Source of the DNA: Acaryochloridaceae cyanobacterium SU_2_1
Lineage (GTDB): Bacteria > Cyanobacteriota > Cyanobacteriia > Thermosynechococcales > Thermosynechococcaceae
Assembly (NCBI GenBank): GCA_012030735.1
Contig: JAAUUW010000013.1
Coordinates: 1-34,460, forward strand
Length of the DNA stretch: 34,460 nucleotides
Direction of reading: 5' to 3'
A program made the translations under genes and the position numbers. Every line of letters starts with the position of its first letter. Positions within the stretch are counted from its first letter, which is position 1. This document shows, piece by piece, positions 25,830-34,460 of the stretch. Under the pieces are notes generated by a model. That model was given only the letters and a program-made list of their open reading frames with translations, had not been told where the DNA came from and searched no databases.

Positions 25830-26681
25830 ATGGCTATTAACCCGATCACCCAACGCTTGATTCTGATTCCAAGCCTGATATTGCTGACCAGTTGCAGCTA
25901 TATCCCCTATGTCACCGCACCCAAGAAAATTCCTGTGCAATTTGCCATTAACGCTAATGCCCTATTCACCAACGACCAATACAGCCAATTGCTAGCGCAG
26001 TATGTGGATGACAAGGGCCTCGTCAACTATGAGCAACTCCAAAAAAATCGACAACCCCTAGATCTCTATTACGCCCAGCTTGCAGCAGTCACTCCCCAAG
26101 CTTACAAAAGCTGGAGCGCTAAGGAACAACTTGCCTTTTTAATGAATGCTTACAATGCCTTGACCTTGCTGTCGATCGTTGATCAAACCCCCCTTAAACC
26201 AAGTATCCGAGATATTCCAGGGGTCTGGGATGCCCGAGCCTTTCAAGTGGCGAATCAGACGCACACCCTAAACAACATTGAACATGACACCATCAGACCC
26301 ACCTTTAATGAGCCTCGTATACATGCAGCCCTAGTCTGCGCAGCCATGAGCTGCCCGCCGCTACGCAAGGAACCCTATAGCGCGGCCAAGCTAGACCAAC
26401 AACTAGATGACCAAGTGAGAAAATGGCTGGCCAACCCCGACAGCGGCTTTCGCATTGATCGTCAACAGAACAAAGTCTATCTCTCCAAGATCTTTGACTG
26501 GTATGGCGATGACTGGAAGCCTCAATTTACCGTTGAGAACCAATTTAATGGTGACCAGAAGCAAAGGGCGGTACTCAACTTCATCAGTAGTTATCTTGGC
26601 CCTGAGGATCAGGCCTATCTCAAGACAGGCAAATACCAGGTCAATTACCTAGACTACGACTGGTCTCTCAATCGTCAATAA
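25830..26681 (+). CDS. DUF547 lipoprotein
   Basis: The 283-residue product starts with a lipoprotein signal (LILIPSLILLTSC, lipobox cysteine near residue 22) and is probably anchored at the periplasmic face of a membrane. The mature part is a DUF547 domain, with VDDKGLVNYEQLQ near its start, FLMNAYNALTLL, NNIEHDTIRPTF, the cysteine-containing ALVCAAMSCPPLRKEPY and SKIFDWYGDDW. DUF547 proteins are widespread and of unknown activity; the conserved His and two Cys suggest a papain-like or metal site, but this is unproven. It follows the fusion glycosyltransferase by 60 bp. Confidence 0.88.
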   Translation: MAINPITQRLILIPSLILLTSCSYIPYVTAPKKIPVQFAINANALFTNDQYSQLLAQYVDDKGLVNYEQLQKNRQPLDLYYAQLAAVTPQAYKSWSAKEQLAFLMNAYNALTLLSIVDQTPLKPSIRDIPGVWDARAFQVANQTHTLNNIEHDTIRPTFNEPRIHAALVCAAMSCPPLRKEPYSAAKLDQQLDDQVRKWLANPDSGFRIDRQQNKVYLSKIFDWYGDDWKPQFTVENQFNGDQKQRAVLNFISSYLGPEDQAYLKTGKYQVNYLDYDWSLNRQ

Positions 26682-26691
26682 GTCGCCCTCA

Positions 26692-26731
26692 GTGAGGCAT
26701 TGTTTATAGAGATCGGCAAACAATGCCTCAC
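26692..26731. terminator. bidirectional hairpin between convergent genes
   Basis: GTGAGGCATTGTTT (26692-26705) pairs perfectly with AAACAATGCCTCAC (26718-26731) around a 12-base loop. Flanking GCCCTC and GAGGGGC can extend the stem. It lies exactly between the DUF547 gene (end 26681) and the DUF1499 gene (end 26749). There is no long T-tract on either side, but position and stability support shared termination. Confidence 0.65.
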
Positions 26732-26748
26732 CTCGAGGGGCGGCAAGT

Positions 26749-27150
26749 CTAAGCCTTGAGTTGCTGGCGAATGGCCTCAATACGCGCGCGATTAGCACCC
26801 AAATCGGACTGGCCTAAACGAGAAGCAGACCGCACCTGAATGACCGAGTTCTTAGCATCAAGATAAAATTCAACATCATCCACAAACCCCAACAACTTGC
26901 TAGTGAATTCTGTATAGAGATACTCCTTTGTTTCGGTCACAATTTCGGCACTCCCTATGCCTGCTAGGATGGATTTGAGCTTTTTCCATCCTTCCTGGGC
27001 AGAACCACCATAGGTCAAGGGGGCAATCTGATGTCCTGGATCAGGATCTTGACTGCACAGACAGTTAGGTGTGGTGGGGCAAGGGGCAAGCTTGCCTTTT
27101 TGTAAGCCTAGATTAGTAGGTCTATTTCCAGACAAAGAGAGCAATGGCAT
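26749..27150 (-). CDS. DUF1499 family protein
   Basis: This 133-residue protein carries the DUF1499 hallmarks: NRPTNLGLQKGKLAPCP, TTPNCLCSQDPD near the N-terminus, YLYTEFTSKLLGFVDDVEFY in the middle, and the C-terminal VIQVRSASRLGQSDLGANR and RARIEAIR. The family is widespread in cyanobacteria, plants and proteobacteria and its function is not known. ATG 27150 is a likely start; an in-frame TTG at 27168 would add six residues. Neither has a clear ribosome site. The gene converges with DUF547 at the hairpin 26692-26731, and the yjbQ-like gene lies upstream on the same strand. Confidence 0.82.
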   Translation of the reverse strand: MPLLSLSGNRPTNLGLQKGKLAPCPTTPNCLCSQDPDPGHQIAPLTYGGSAQEGWKKLKSILAGIGSAEIVTETKEYLYTEFTSKLLGFVDDVEFYLDAKNSVIQVRSASRLGQSDLGANRARIEAIRQQLKA

Positions 27151-27219
27151 CTTCAACAGGGCCTTCAATCACTATTGATAGTTATAAGGGATCTTAATTC
27201 AATTGACATAGACGGGATC

Positions 27220-27636
27220 TCATTGCCCTGATAAATGCACAATCACTTCGCGGTTAGATCCCCGTTGACGATGCTCCCAAACATAGATACCTTGCCAAGT
27301 CCCCATGGCTAACTGACCCTCGCAGATCGGAATATATTCAGAGGTATGGGTTAGAGCGGTGCGAATATGGGCAGGCATATCGTCCAAGCCTTCGGTGCTA
27401 TGCCGATAGTGAGAACCCTCCGGCACCAGTTGAGCCAAGAAGGTTTCTAAGTCTTTGAGCACATCGGGATCGGCATTCTCTTGAATGACCAGACTGGCAG
27501 AGGTATGCCGAATAAACAGGGTACAGAGACCCGTGGTCATACCCGAGCTGGTTACCAAAGCTTGTACCTGAGCACTGATATTGTGAAACGCTTTGCCTGT
27601 TGTAGAGACGGTGAGCACATGTTGTCTATGGGTCAT
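27220..27636 (-). CDS. YjbQ family protein (UPF0047, secondary thiamine-phosphate synthase-like)
   Basis: The 138-residue product matches the compact YjbQ family, members of which have weak thiamine-phosphate synthase activity; the physiological role is unsettled. Conserved stretches are GLCTLFIRHTSASL, IQENADPDVLKDLE, HYRHSTEGLDDMPAHIRTAL and GTWQGIYVWEHR. The histidines in FIRHTSA and MPAHIRT are likely active-site residues. Length is normal. It starts at ATG 27636, 38 bp after the end of the small hypothetical gene on the same strand. Confidence 0.9.
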   Translation of the reverse strand: MTHRQHVLTVSTTGKAFHNISAQVQALVTSSGMTTGLCTLFIRHTSASLVIQENADPDVLKDLETFLAQLVPEGSHYRHSTEGLDDMPAHIRTALTHTSEYIPICEGQLAMGTWQGIYVWEHRQRGSNREVIVHLSGQ

Positions 27637-27674
27637 GCAGTCAAGCCAAGAGAGAGTGAACGATCATCCAGCAC

Positions 27675-27887
27675 CTAATAGCTATCGTTATCGCTGGCTG
27701 TTTGCAGGCCTAGGTTACAGTTGGCCTGATTGAGACGATCGGCAATGGCCTGGCGCCAAGACAGACTCACCTGCGGATCGGCTAACAAGGTTTGGGCCAT
27801 CTCTCGATAACGGGCACTCTCTACCAGATCGACTTGATCTAAGTGGTTGAGATGATCATACACAGCCTGAGGAGATAGTTCGGTCAT
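27675..27887 (-). CDS. small conserved hypothetical protein
   Basis: From ATG 27887 the product is 70 residues, starting MTELSPQAVYDHLNHLDQVD, mostly helical and acidic. A TTG at 27908 would add seven residues. AAGGA lies just upstream of the ATG. I do not recognise a family beyond a resemblance to short cyanobacterial proteins. It is 38 bp from the YjbQ gene and 49 bp from gltD, all leftward, so all may belong to one transcript with gltBD. Confidence 0.55.
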   Translation of the reverse strand: MTELSPQAVYDHLNHLDQVDLVESARYREMAQTLLADPQVSLSWRQAIADRLNQANCNLGLQTASDNDSY

Positions 27888-27936
27888 AGTCCTTACCGAT
27901 ATAGACAACAGTAATCTAGGAAGGTCCTGCCCAGGG

Positions 27937-29421
27937 CTAGGGAAGATCGGTATGGCCCATTAGGTAGCGATCGCATTCCCGAGCCGCCCCTCGCCCTTCA
28001 TTAAACGCCCAGACCACCAAGCTTTGGCCACGGCGACAATCCCCAGCCGCAAAAACCCCTGGAATACTGGTGGCATATCGTTCATACTCAGCACTGACAT
28101 TGCCTCGTCCATCCACAGAAACACCCAAGGCATCGATCAAGGGCTGCTCTGGCCCTAAAAATCCCATGGCTAACAACACCAACTGGGCAGGAATCACCCG
28201 CTCTGAAGCAGGCAGCGGTACCGGAGTAAATCGACCCTGGGCATCCTTCTCCCAAGACACTTCCACAGTATGGAGAGCCGTTACCTGCCCCTGATCATCC
28301 CCCGCAAATTGGGTGGTCATGGTCAGATAACCCCTAGGATCATCACCAAATACTGCTGCCGCCTCTTCTTGACCATAATCTAAGCGATAGATCTTCGGCC
28401 ATTCGGGCCAAGGATTATCTGGACTGCGTTCCCCCGGTGGCTTAGGCATAATCTCTAGCTGCACTAAGCTATTGCAACCATGGCGGAGGGAGGTACCCAC
28501 ACAATCGGTTCCCGTATCACCGCCACCGATCACAACCACATCCTTACCTTGGGCAGAAATCACTTGATCCTGAAGTCTAGGGTCCATGACCGCCTTGGTA
28601 TTAGCCGTCAAAAAATCCATGGCAAAATGGATCCCTTTCAAGTCTCGACCTGGAATAGGCAAATCTCGGGGCCGAGTCGCTCCAGTACAGAGAACAACGG
28701 CATCAAAATCCTTCAATAAAGCGGCTGCGGGGAGGTCTTTGCCCACTTCAGTGTTGTAGACAAATTTAACCCCTTCAGCCTGTAACAGTTTGATCCGGCG
28801 CATCACCACCTTCTCTTTCTCCAACTTCATGTTGGGGATACCGTAGGTGAGTAATCCTCCAGGGCGATCAGCACGCTCTAACACCGTGACATCATGGCCC
28901 GCTTTATTCAGTTGGGCAGCGGCACAAAGCCCAGCAGGTCCTGAGCCAACGATCGCCACCTGCTTCCCTGTTCGCTTAATGGGAGGTTCCGGTTGGATCC
29001 ACCCCTCAGCCCAGCCCCGATCGACAATGGCTTGTTCAATATTTTTAATCGTGACGGGGGGATTGTTAATACCCAGCACACAGGACCCCTCGCAGGGAGC
29101 CGGGCAAACTCGACCCGTAAATTCAGGAAAATTATTGGTTTTATGGAGGCGATCTAGGGCTTCGCGCCACAGACCTCGATAGATCAGATCATTCCATTCT
29201 GGAATCAGATTATTAATGGGGCAGCCACTCGCCATCCCACTGATGATCGTTCCGGTATGGCAAAAAGGCGTGCCGCAATCCATACAGCGTGCCCCCTGGT
29301 TGCGGAGGCGATCCTCTGGTAAATGCTGGTGAAATTCATCCCAGTTTTTAATGCGCTCTAAGGGGGAGCGATCAGCGGGAACTTCGCGGACAAATTCAAT
29401 AAAACCAGTTGGCTTACCCAT
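27937..29421 (-). CDS. gltD: glutamate synthase small subunit
   Basis: This 494-residue flavoprotein passes electrons from NAD(P)H to the large subunit in the GS-GOGAT cycle. The N-terminal iron-sulfur motifs are [23 protein letters not shown] and [12 protein letters not shown]. The FAD-binding [13 protein letters not shown] follows, then [15 protein letters not shown], and the NAD(P)H-binding [13 protein letters not shown]. The end has [18 protein letters not shown]. Length is normal. It starts at ATG 29421, 57 bp after the restored end of gltB, so the two form a gltBD operon. Pairing with gltD marks the large subunit as the NAD(P)H type rather than the stand-alone ferredoxin enzyme. Confidence 0.95.
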   Translation of the reverse strand: MGKPTGFIEFVREVPADRSPLERIKNWDEFHQHLPEDRLRNQGARCMDCGTPFCHTGTIISGMASGCPINNLIPEWNDLIYRGLWREALDRLHKTNNFPEFTGRVCPAPCEGSCVLGINNPPVTIKNIEQAIVDRGWAEGWIQPEPPIKRTGKQVAIVGSGPAGLCAAAQLNKAGHDVTVLERADRPGGLLTYGIPNMKLEKEKVVMRRIKLLQAEGVKFVYNTEVGKDLPAAALLKDFDAVVLCTGATRPRDLPIPGRDLKGIHFAMDFLTANTKAVMDPRLQDQVISAQGKDVVVIGGGDTGTDCVGTSLRHGCNSLVQLEIMPKPPGERSPDNPWPEWPKIYRLDYGQEEAAAVFGDDPRGYLTMTTQFAGDDQGQVTALHTVEVSWEKDAQGRFTPVPLPASERVIPAQLVLLAMGFLGPEQPLIDALGVSVDGRGNVSAEYERYATSIPGVFAAGDCRRGQSLVVWAFNEGRGAARECDRYLMGHTDLP

Positions 29422-29478
29422 AATTGAGGCTTGACTTAATAAATATGCAGATGACTAACGATGGATGGTAGGTAGCGG

Positions 29479-32400
29479 CTAACTGCCAGCAATGCGAGCG
29501 ACATCGCGGGCATTTTGCTCAAAGGCAGCAGACAGAGCGTCATCCCCGGTCAGACCATCTTCAATGGCTTGTTGAATAGCCTTCAAAACACGCTTATAGT
29601 CGCGGGGCATGACCTTCACAAACTTAGGCACCATTGTCTCCCCAATTAGTCAGAACTTGGTGAGCTTTTTGGCTATCGGTATGGTCGATATGGCGTTGGA
29701 TCATCTCCTGCAGATCTTGAATCTCTTCAAGATCTTCGAGGGCTTCGAGATCAACCATTTCTAAGTTGCAGCGGGTTGCAAAATCGCCACTCTCATCCAA
29801 GACATAGGCAATTCCACCACTCATGCCAGCGGCAAAGTTGCGGCCCGTAGGGCCTAGAATGACCACCTTACCCCCCGTCATATATTCGCAACCGTGATCG
29901 CCCACAGCTTCCACCACCGCAATCACCCCCGAGTTGCGCACACAGAAGCGTTCTCCTGCTATCCCCCTAATGTAAACCTCGCCGCTGGTAGCTCCGTAAA
30001 GGCCCACATTACCGACAATAATATTCTCTTCTGCCACAAAGGTAGAAGTTTTAGGTGGATAGAGGAGGAGTCTACCCCCACTGAGGCCCTTGCCAAAGTA
30101 ATCGTTAGCATCGCCCTCTAGCTCCAAGGTGACACCCTGGGGCACAAAGGCTCCAAAGCTCTGACCAGCACTTCCTTGAAAATGTAAATGAATCGTATTA
30201 TCTGGCAATCCTTCCCAGTGACGTTTGGTGATCTCGTTTCCGAGGATGGTTCCCACAGCTCGGTTGACGTTTTTGATCGGCAGGCTGGCTTGGACAGGAC
30301 GGCCTTCGGTAATGGCGGGTTGGCAGAGGTCTAGTAACTGGGTGATATCGAGGGATTTCTCTAAGCCATGGTCTTGAGGAATTTGGCAATAGCGACCCAC
30401 ATCTGCCGGAACATCGGGTTGATAGAGAATCTTGGAGAAGTCCAATCCCTTTGCTTTCCAATGGTCTATGGCCTGTTTTGGTTCCAAAACATCGACACGG
30501 CCCACCATCTCATTCAGGTTGCGAAAGCCTAACTCAGCCATCAACTCTCGCACTTCCTGGGCGATAAACTTCATGAAGTTGACTGTATAGGCTGGATCTC
30601 CGGTGAATTTTCGGCGCAGATCTGGATTTTGGGTCGCCACGCCTACGGGACAAGTGTTGAGATGGCAGACTCGCATCATGATGCAGCCTAGGGTGACCAA
30701 AGGTGCGGTAGAAAAGCCGAATTCTTCAGCGCCTAAGAGGGCTGCAACCACAACATCCCGTCCGGTTTTTAACTGGCCATCTGTCTCGACTACAATCCGG
30801 CTGCGGAGGTTATTGAGCACTAAGGTTTGGTGGGTTTCGGCGACACCTAATTCCCAGGGCAACCCGGCATGTTTAATGGAGGTTTGGGGAGAGGCTCCGG
30901 TGCCCCCATCAAATCCTGAGACGAGAACCACATCGGCATGGGCTTTGGCAACCCCTGCAGCAATGGTACCCACACCCACTTCTGAGACCAATTTGACATT
31001 AATGCGTGCTGCCCGATTGGCATTTTTGAGATCGTGAATTAACTCAGCGAGGTCTTCAATGGAGTAGATATCGTGATGGGGCGGTGGCGAAATTAGGCCG
31101 ACGCCGGGTGTGGAATGGCGAACCTTGGCAATCCAGGGATAGACTTTGAGGCCAGGGAGTTGACCCCCTTCACCGGGTTTGGCGCCCTGGGCCATTTTGA
31201 TTTGAATTTCCTGAGCCTGGGAGAGGTATAAACTGGTGACCCCAAACCGGCCCGAGGCCACCTGTTTAATGGCACTATTTTTAGAGTCGCCTTGATCATT
31301 CGTCCAAGTGAAGCGCTCAGGGTCTTCGCCACCTTCTCCGGTATTGGATTTACCGCCAACTCTGTTCATGGCGATGGCTAAGGATTCATGAGCTTCTTTA
31401 GAGATTGATCCATAACTCATGGCTCCAGTTTTGAAGCGTTTCATGATCGCATCAATGGGTTCGACCTCTTCAAGGGGGATTGATGGTCGGTCTTTGAACT
31501 TGAGTAAGCCTCGCAGGGTAAAGAGTTGCTGGTTTTGTTCATTCACTAGGGCTGAATATTGCTTAAACAGCTCGAAGTTATTGGTTTGAGTAGCCTGCTG
31601 TAGGGTATGGATTGTTTGAGGGCTAAATAGATGGGCTTCTCCGTCTTTACGCCATTGATATTCACCCCCCACGTCTAGGGTATGGGTTTCAAGATCGCGG
31701 TCTGGGAAGGCATGGCGATGTCGGAGTATAGCTTCTTGGGCAATTACATCTAGGTCAACGCCTTCAATGCGAGAGGCTGTCCAACTAAAGTATTGATCCA
31801 CCACTGCTTGATTAAGGCCAATGGCTTCAAAAATCTGGGCACCACGATAGCTCTGGATGGTGGAGATACCAATTTTAGAGGCAACTTTAACAATGCCTTT
31901 GGTGGCGGCTTTAATGTAGTTTTGGCAAGCTTTGTCAGGATCAAGGTCGACCAGTAGCCCTTGATGAATCATGTCATGGATGGTTTCAAAGACCATGTAG
32001 GGGTTAATGCCGCCGCAGCCATAGCCAATCAATAGGGCATGGTGATGGACTTCACGGGGTTCGCCCGATTCTAGAATCAGGCCCACTCGCGTCCGGGTGC
32101 CGGCCCGAATGAGGTGATGATGCAACCCCGACACTGCCAGCAAGGCTGGGATAGGAGCATGATCCTTGTCGATGTTGCGATCGCTCAGGATAATCAGACT
32201 CGCGCCGCTCTCAATCGCCGCATCAGCCTCTGCACAGATCTGTGCGATCGCAGCTGCCAGCCCCTGCACCCCAGCCTCAGAATCAAAGAGCATCGGTAGG
32301 GTCACCGCCTTAAAAGACTCTCCGTCTAAGGCCTTGAGTTGGGCTAGCTCAGCATTGGTAAGGATGGGGGTTTTCAGTTCAATCAGATGACAACTTTCAG

Positions 32401-34070
32401 GCGTCGGCTGCAACAGATTACCCTCAGCACCAATCGTTGTTTGCGCAGAGGTAATAATCGCTTCTCGGATCGAATCAATGGGCGGATTCGTCACCTGGGC
32501 AAACAACTGCTGAAAATAGTTGTAAAGCAGCTTAGGCTGATTAGACAACACCGCTAGGGGCGTATCCGTACCCATGGCCCCCAGAGCCTCCACACCATTA
32601 TTAGCCATGGGTGCAATTAACATCCGCAACTCTTCAAAGGTATAGCCAAAGGCCATCTGGCGCTGTAAAATCGTTTCCGGCTCATAGGGAGCAGGGATTG
32701 AAGCGGCGGGTGGCAGTTGAGCAAGGGCTACCATCTGCTCAGCTAACCATTGCTCGTAGGGATGCTCAGCAATAATTTGGTCCTTGATCTCCTGATCAGC
32801 AATAATGCGGCCCTGGGACATATCCACCACAAACATCCGACCGGGCTGTAAGCGACCCTTGCTCAGCACCCGCTCCGGTTCAATGGGCAAAACACCAGCC
32901 TCAGAGGCCATAATGACGAGATTATCCTTGGTGACATAGTAGCGAGAGGGGCGCAGACCGTTGCGATCGAGGACAGCCCCAATCATGGTGCCATCCGTAA
33001 AAGAAATGGAAGCTGGGCCATCCCAAGGCTCCATCAAGCAAGAATGATATTTATAGAAGGCTTTCTTCTGAGGACTCATGGACTCATGGGCAGACCAAGG
33101 TTCTGGAATCATCATCATCACGGCATGGGGCAGGGAACGCCCAGCCAAAAACAACATCTCCAGCGTGTTATCAAAGATCGTGGAGTCACTACCGTCAATA
33201 TTAATGACAGGCTGAACCTTAGCCATGTCCTCGCCAAAACAATCCGAGGCAAACAAAGACTGGCGAGCATTCATCCAGTTAATATTGCCCCGCATCGTGT
33301 TGATTTCACCATTATGGGCAATGTAGCGATAGGGATGGGCGCGCTCCCAACTCGGAAAGGTATTAGTACTAAACCGAGAATGCACTAGCCCCAAGGCACT
33401 TTCTAGATCAGGATCCTGAAGATCCAGAAAATATTGACCCACCTGAACAGGCATCAGCATCCCTTTATAGACAAGGGTGCGGCAAGACAAACTGGCAGGA
33501 TACCAAAAAGAATCCACATCACGGGTCCGCAGGGCCGTATAGGCTAGCTTGCGAATCACATAGAGCTGACGCTCAAAGGCCAAATCATCCACAAGATCAG
33601 GGCTACGTTGAATAAATACCTGTTGGATAAAGGGCTCGCTCGACTTAGCGCTATTGCCTAGGGAAGCATTATCTGTGGGTACATCTCGCCAGCCAAGCAC
33701 GGTTTGTCCTTGGGCCGCCACAATTTCAGAAAACCGTTGGCGACTCGCTTGCCGTTGTTCAGGGTTAGGAGAGGTATTGATCATACCCACGCCATACTCT
33801 CCCGGCGCTGGCAGCTCAAAATTTAGGCGCGCCGCCTCTTTTGCAAAACCTGTGGGGAATCTGCATCAAAATCCCAGCCCCATCCCCTGTATTTGTTTCG
33901 CAACCACAAGCTCCACGATGATCCAAATTCTCCAAGATCGTTAAGGCTTGTTCAATAATTTCATGGGATTTTTGCCCCAATTGATGAACTACAAAGCCTA
34001 GGCCGCAAGCATCATGTTCGAACTGGGGGTCATAGAGACCCTGCCGAGGGGGAAGTGCATTAGTATTCAT
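29479..34070 (-). pseudogene. gltB: glutamate synthase large subunit, interrupted by two small indels
   Basis: GltB makes two glutamates from glutamine and 2-oxoglutarate. Three frames cover it. The N-terminal piece (34070-33816) holds the propeptide and catalytic Cys22 (EHDACGLGF). The main piece (33790-29624) holds the rest, including the 3Fe-4S cysteines [15 protein letters not shown] and the GXGXG-rich beta-helix C-terminal domain. The last 51 residues (29634-29479; [17 protein letters not shown] onward) are in a third frame. Near 33845-33848 the family spacing [12 protein letters not shown] suggests two T are missing (minus strand); one extra T is the alternative. At 29640-29643 GGGG should probably be GGG, giving [10 protein letters not shown]. 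The restored length, about 1,530 residues, is normal. Since gltB is a core nitrogen gene, sequence error is my first explanation. Confidence 0.88.
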
Positions 34071-34158
34071 ATTTTGTTGCTGAGAACTTTCAACGCTAAG
34101 GAGAGACTTGGCTGAGCTGCTCTACAACCAAGGTGCAAGACATAGGGCCAAGAACAGC

Positions 34159-34164
34159 ATTATA
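34159..34164 (-). promoter_or_regulatory. possible -10 element of gltB
   Basis: Read on the minus strand, TATAAT lies 89 bases upstream of the gltB ATG. The hexamer 17 bases further up (AATTTA) is a poor -35, as in activator-dependent promoters. I looked for an NtcA site (GTA-N8-TAC) at the expected distance and did not find a clear one. Prediction by eye. Confidence 0.35.
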
Positions 34165-34289
34165 AACAACTTTGATTCATCTAAATTTTCTAATGAACCC
34201 CTTAGAATAGCTGTAGGTTGTAATGCAAATTCAAAGTTATTAGCGATGCAACCCAGACTAGTACAGCTTGGCTTAAGTCCATCAACTAT

Positions 34290-34460
34290 TTAAGCGGTTA
34301 AGGGCTTGCCCTTATAAGTCCATTGAAAAGGCTTTGCCATCGTACGGTTGAAGTATTCGATAAACCCCAGAATACGGGTTCTCAGGTGAGTTTTGCTGGT
34401 GAAACTTGAACGCCGCAATAGCTTACGTACCAAAATGCTAAACCAAATCTCAATCTGATT
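34290..34460 (-). CDS. IS630-family transposase, C-terminal end, cut by window edge
   Basis: A minus-strand frame is open from the window edge to a TAA at 34290-34292 and encodes 56 residues. They begin NQIEIWFSILVRKLLRR and continue with LRTRILGFIEYFNRTMAKPF and QWTYKGKPL. This is the typical C-terminal end of IS630/Tc1-mariner DDE transposases, where the final catalytic acidic residue lies near the NQIEIWF motif. There is no start codon inside the window, so completeness cannot be judged. The element's end should lie between the TAA and about 34240, and a TA target duplication is expected. The sequence TAGTACAGCTTGGCTTAAG near 34259 is a possible terminus, but this is unverified. It sits about 220 bp upstream of gltB. 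Confidence 0.8.
   Translation of the reverse strand, partial: NQIEIWFSILVRKLLRRSSFTSKTHLRTRILGFIEYFNRTMAKPFQWTYKGKPLTA

Noticed and set aside
34071-34289. NtcA binding site upstream of gltB
   Set aside because: No GTA-N8-TAC match at a suitable distance from the possible -10 element.
34108-34293. 61-codon forward open frame upstream of gltB
   Set aside because: It overlaps the gltB promoter region in antisense and the likely IS terminus, with no family resemblance.

Overview
The window is from a cyanobacterial chromosome. At least 20 copies of the palindrome GCGATCGC (HIP1) are scattered through it, for example near 1717, 3679, 10705, 14551, 18833, 24224, 27967 and 32244. The gene set is also typical of cyanobacteria: a CRR6-type NDH-1 assembly factor, DUF4079 and MEKHLA proteins, an ArsA ATPase with an HSP20-like tail, MenB for phylloquinone and a SphR/SphS-like pair. 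Base composition looks moderate throughout and no island stands out. An Acaryochloris-like host is only an impression from memory.

Layout. Positions 1-3300 hold the end of a SAM methyltransferase, a DUF4079 membrane protein, a CRR6-like protein and (minus strand) a TM2/SHOCT membrane protein. Positions 3491-5787 hold an OmpR-class response regulator and a PAS histidine kinase, probably the phosphate sensor pair SphR/SphS. The kinase ends in a 4-base convergent overlap with xthA. Positions 6958-7415 hold a possible small leader ORF coupled to a four-cysteine protein, followed by a strong hairpin. menB and a membrane-anchored VOC-like protein run leftward (7587-9015). ruvC, a secreted trypsin-like protease with TPRs and an ArsA/Get3-type ATPase run rightward (9185-12436). 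Lipid genes fabG and accA follow, then an SDR and folE, then ppa and a small conserved protein on the minus strand. An Hsp70-like gene, a MEKHLA protein, a Tat-exported thioredoxin-fold protein, a polyphosphate-glucokinase-like ROK gene and a secreted unknown fill 17349-22149. ruvB, a GT2/membrane fusion glycosyltransferase and a DUF547 lipoprotein run rightward to 26681. The right end is leftward: DUF1499, YjbQ, a small unknown, gltD and gltB (NAD(P)H glutamate synthase). The 3' end of an IS630-type transposase lies at the window edge, about 220 bp upstream of gltB.

Most genes are housekeeping: nitrogen assimilation (gltBD), fatty-acid synthesis (fabG, accA), recombination and repair (ruvB, ruvC, xthA), cofactors (folE, menB) and phosphate signalling. 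I see no CRISPR array, phage, rRNA, tRNA or obvious defence island.

The most striking feature is that four conserved genes (arsA-like, hsp70-like, ROK glucokinase and gltB) are each interrupted by one or two small indels, six in all. Every one lies in a short homopolymer run, and in each case the rest of the protein continues, well conserved, in another frame. I read this mainly as homopolymer sequencing or assembly error, with real gene decay or recoding as less likely alternatives. I did not find a convincing new biological system.
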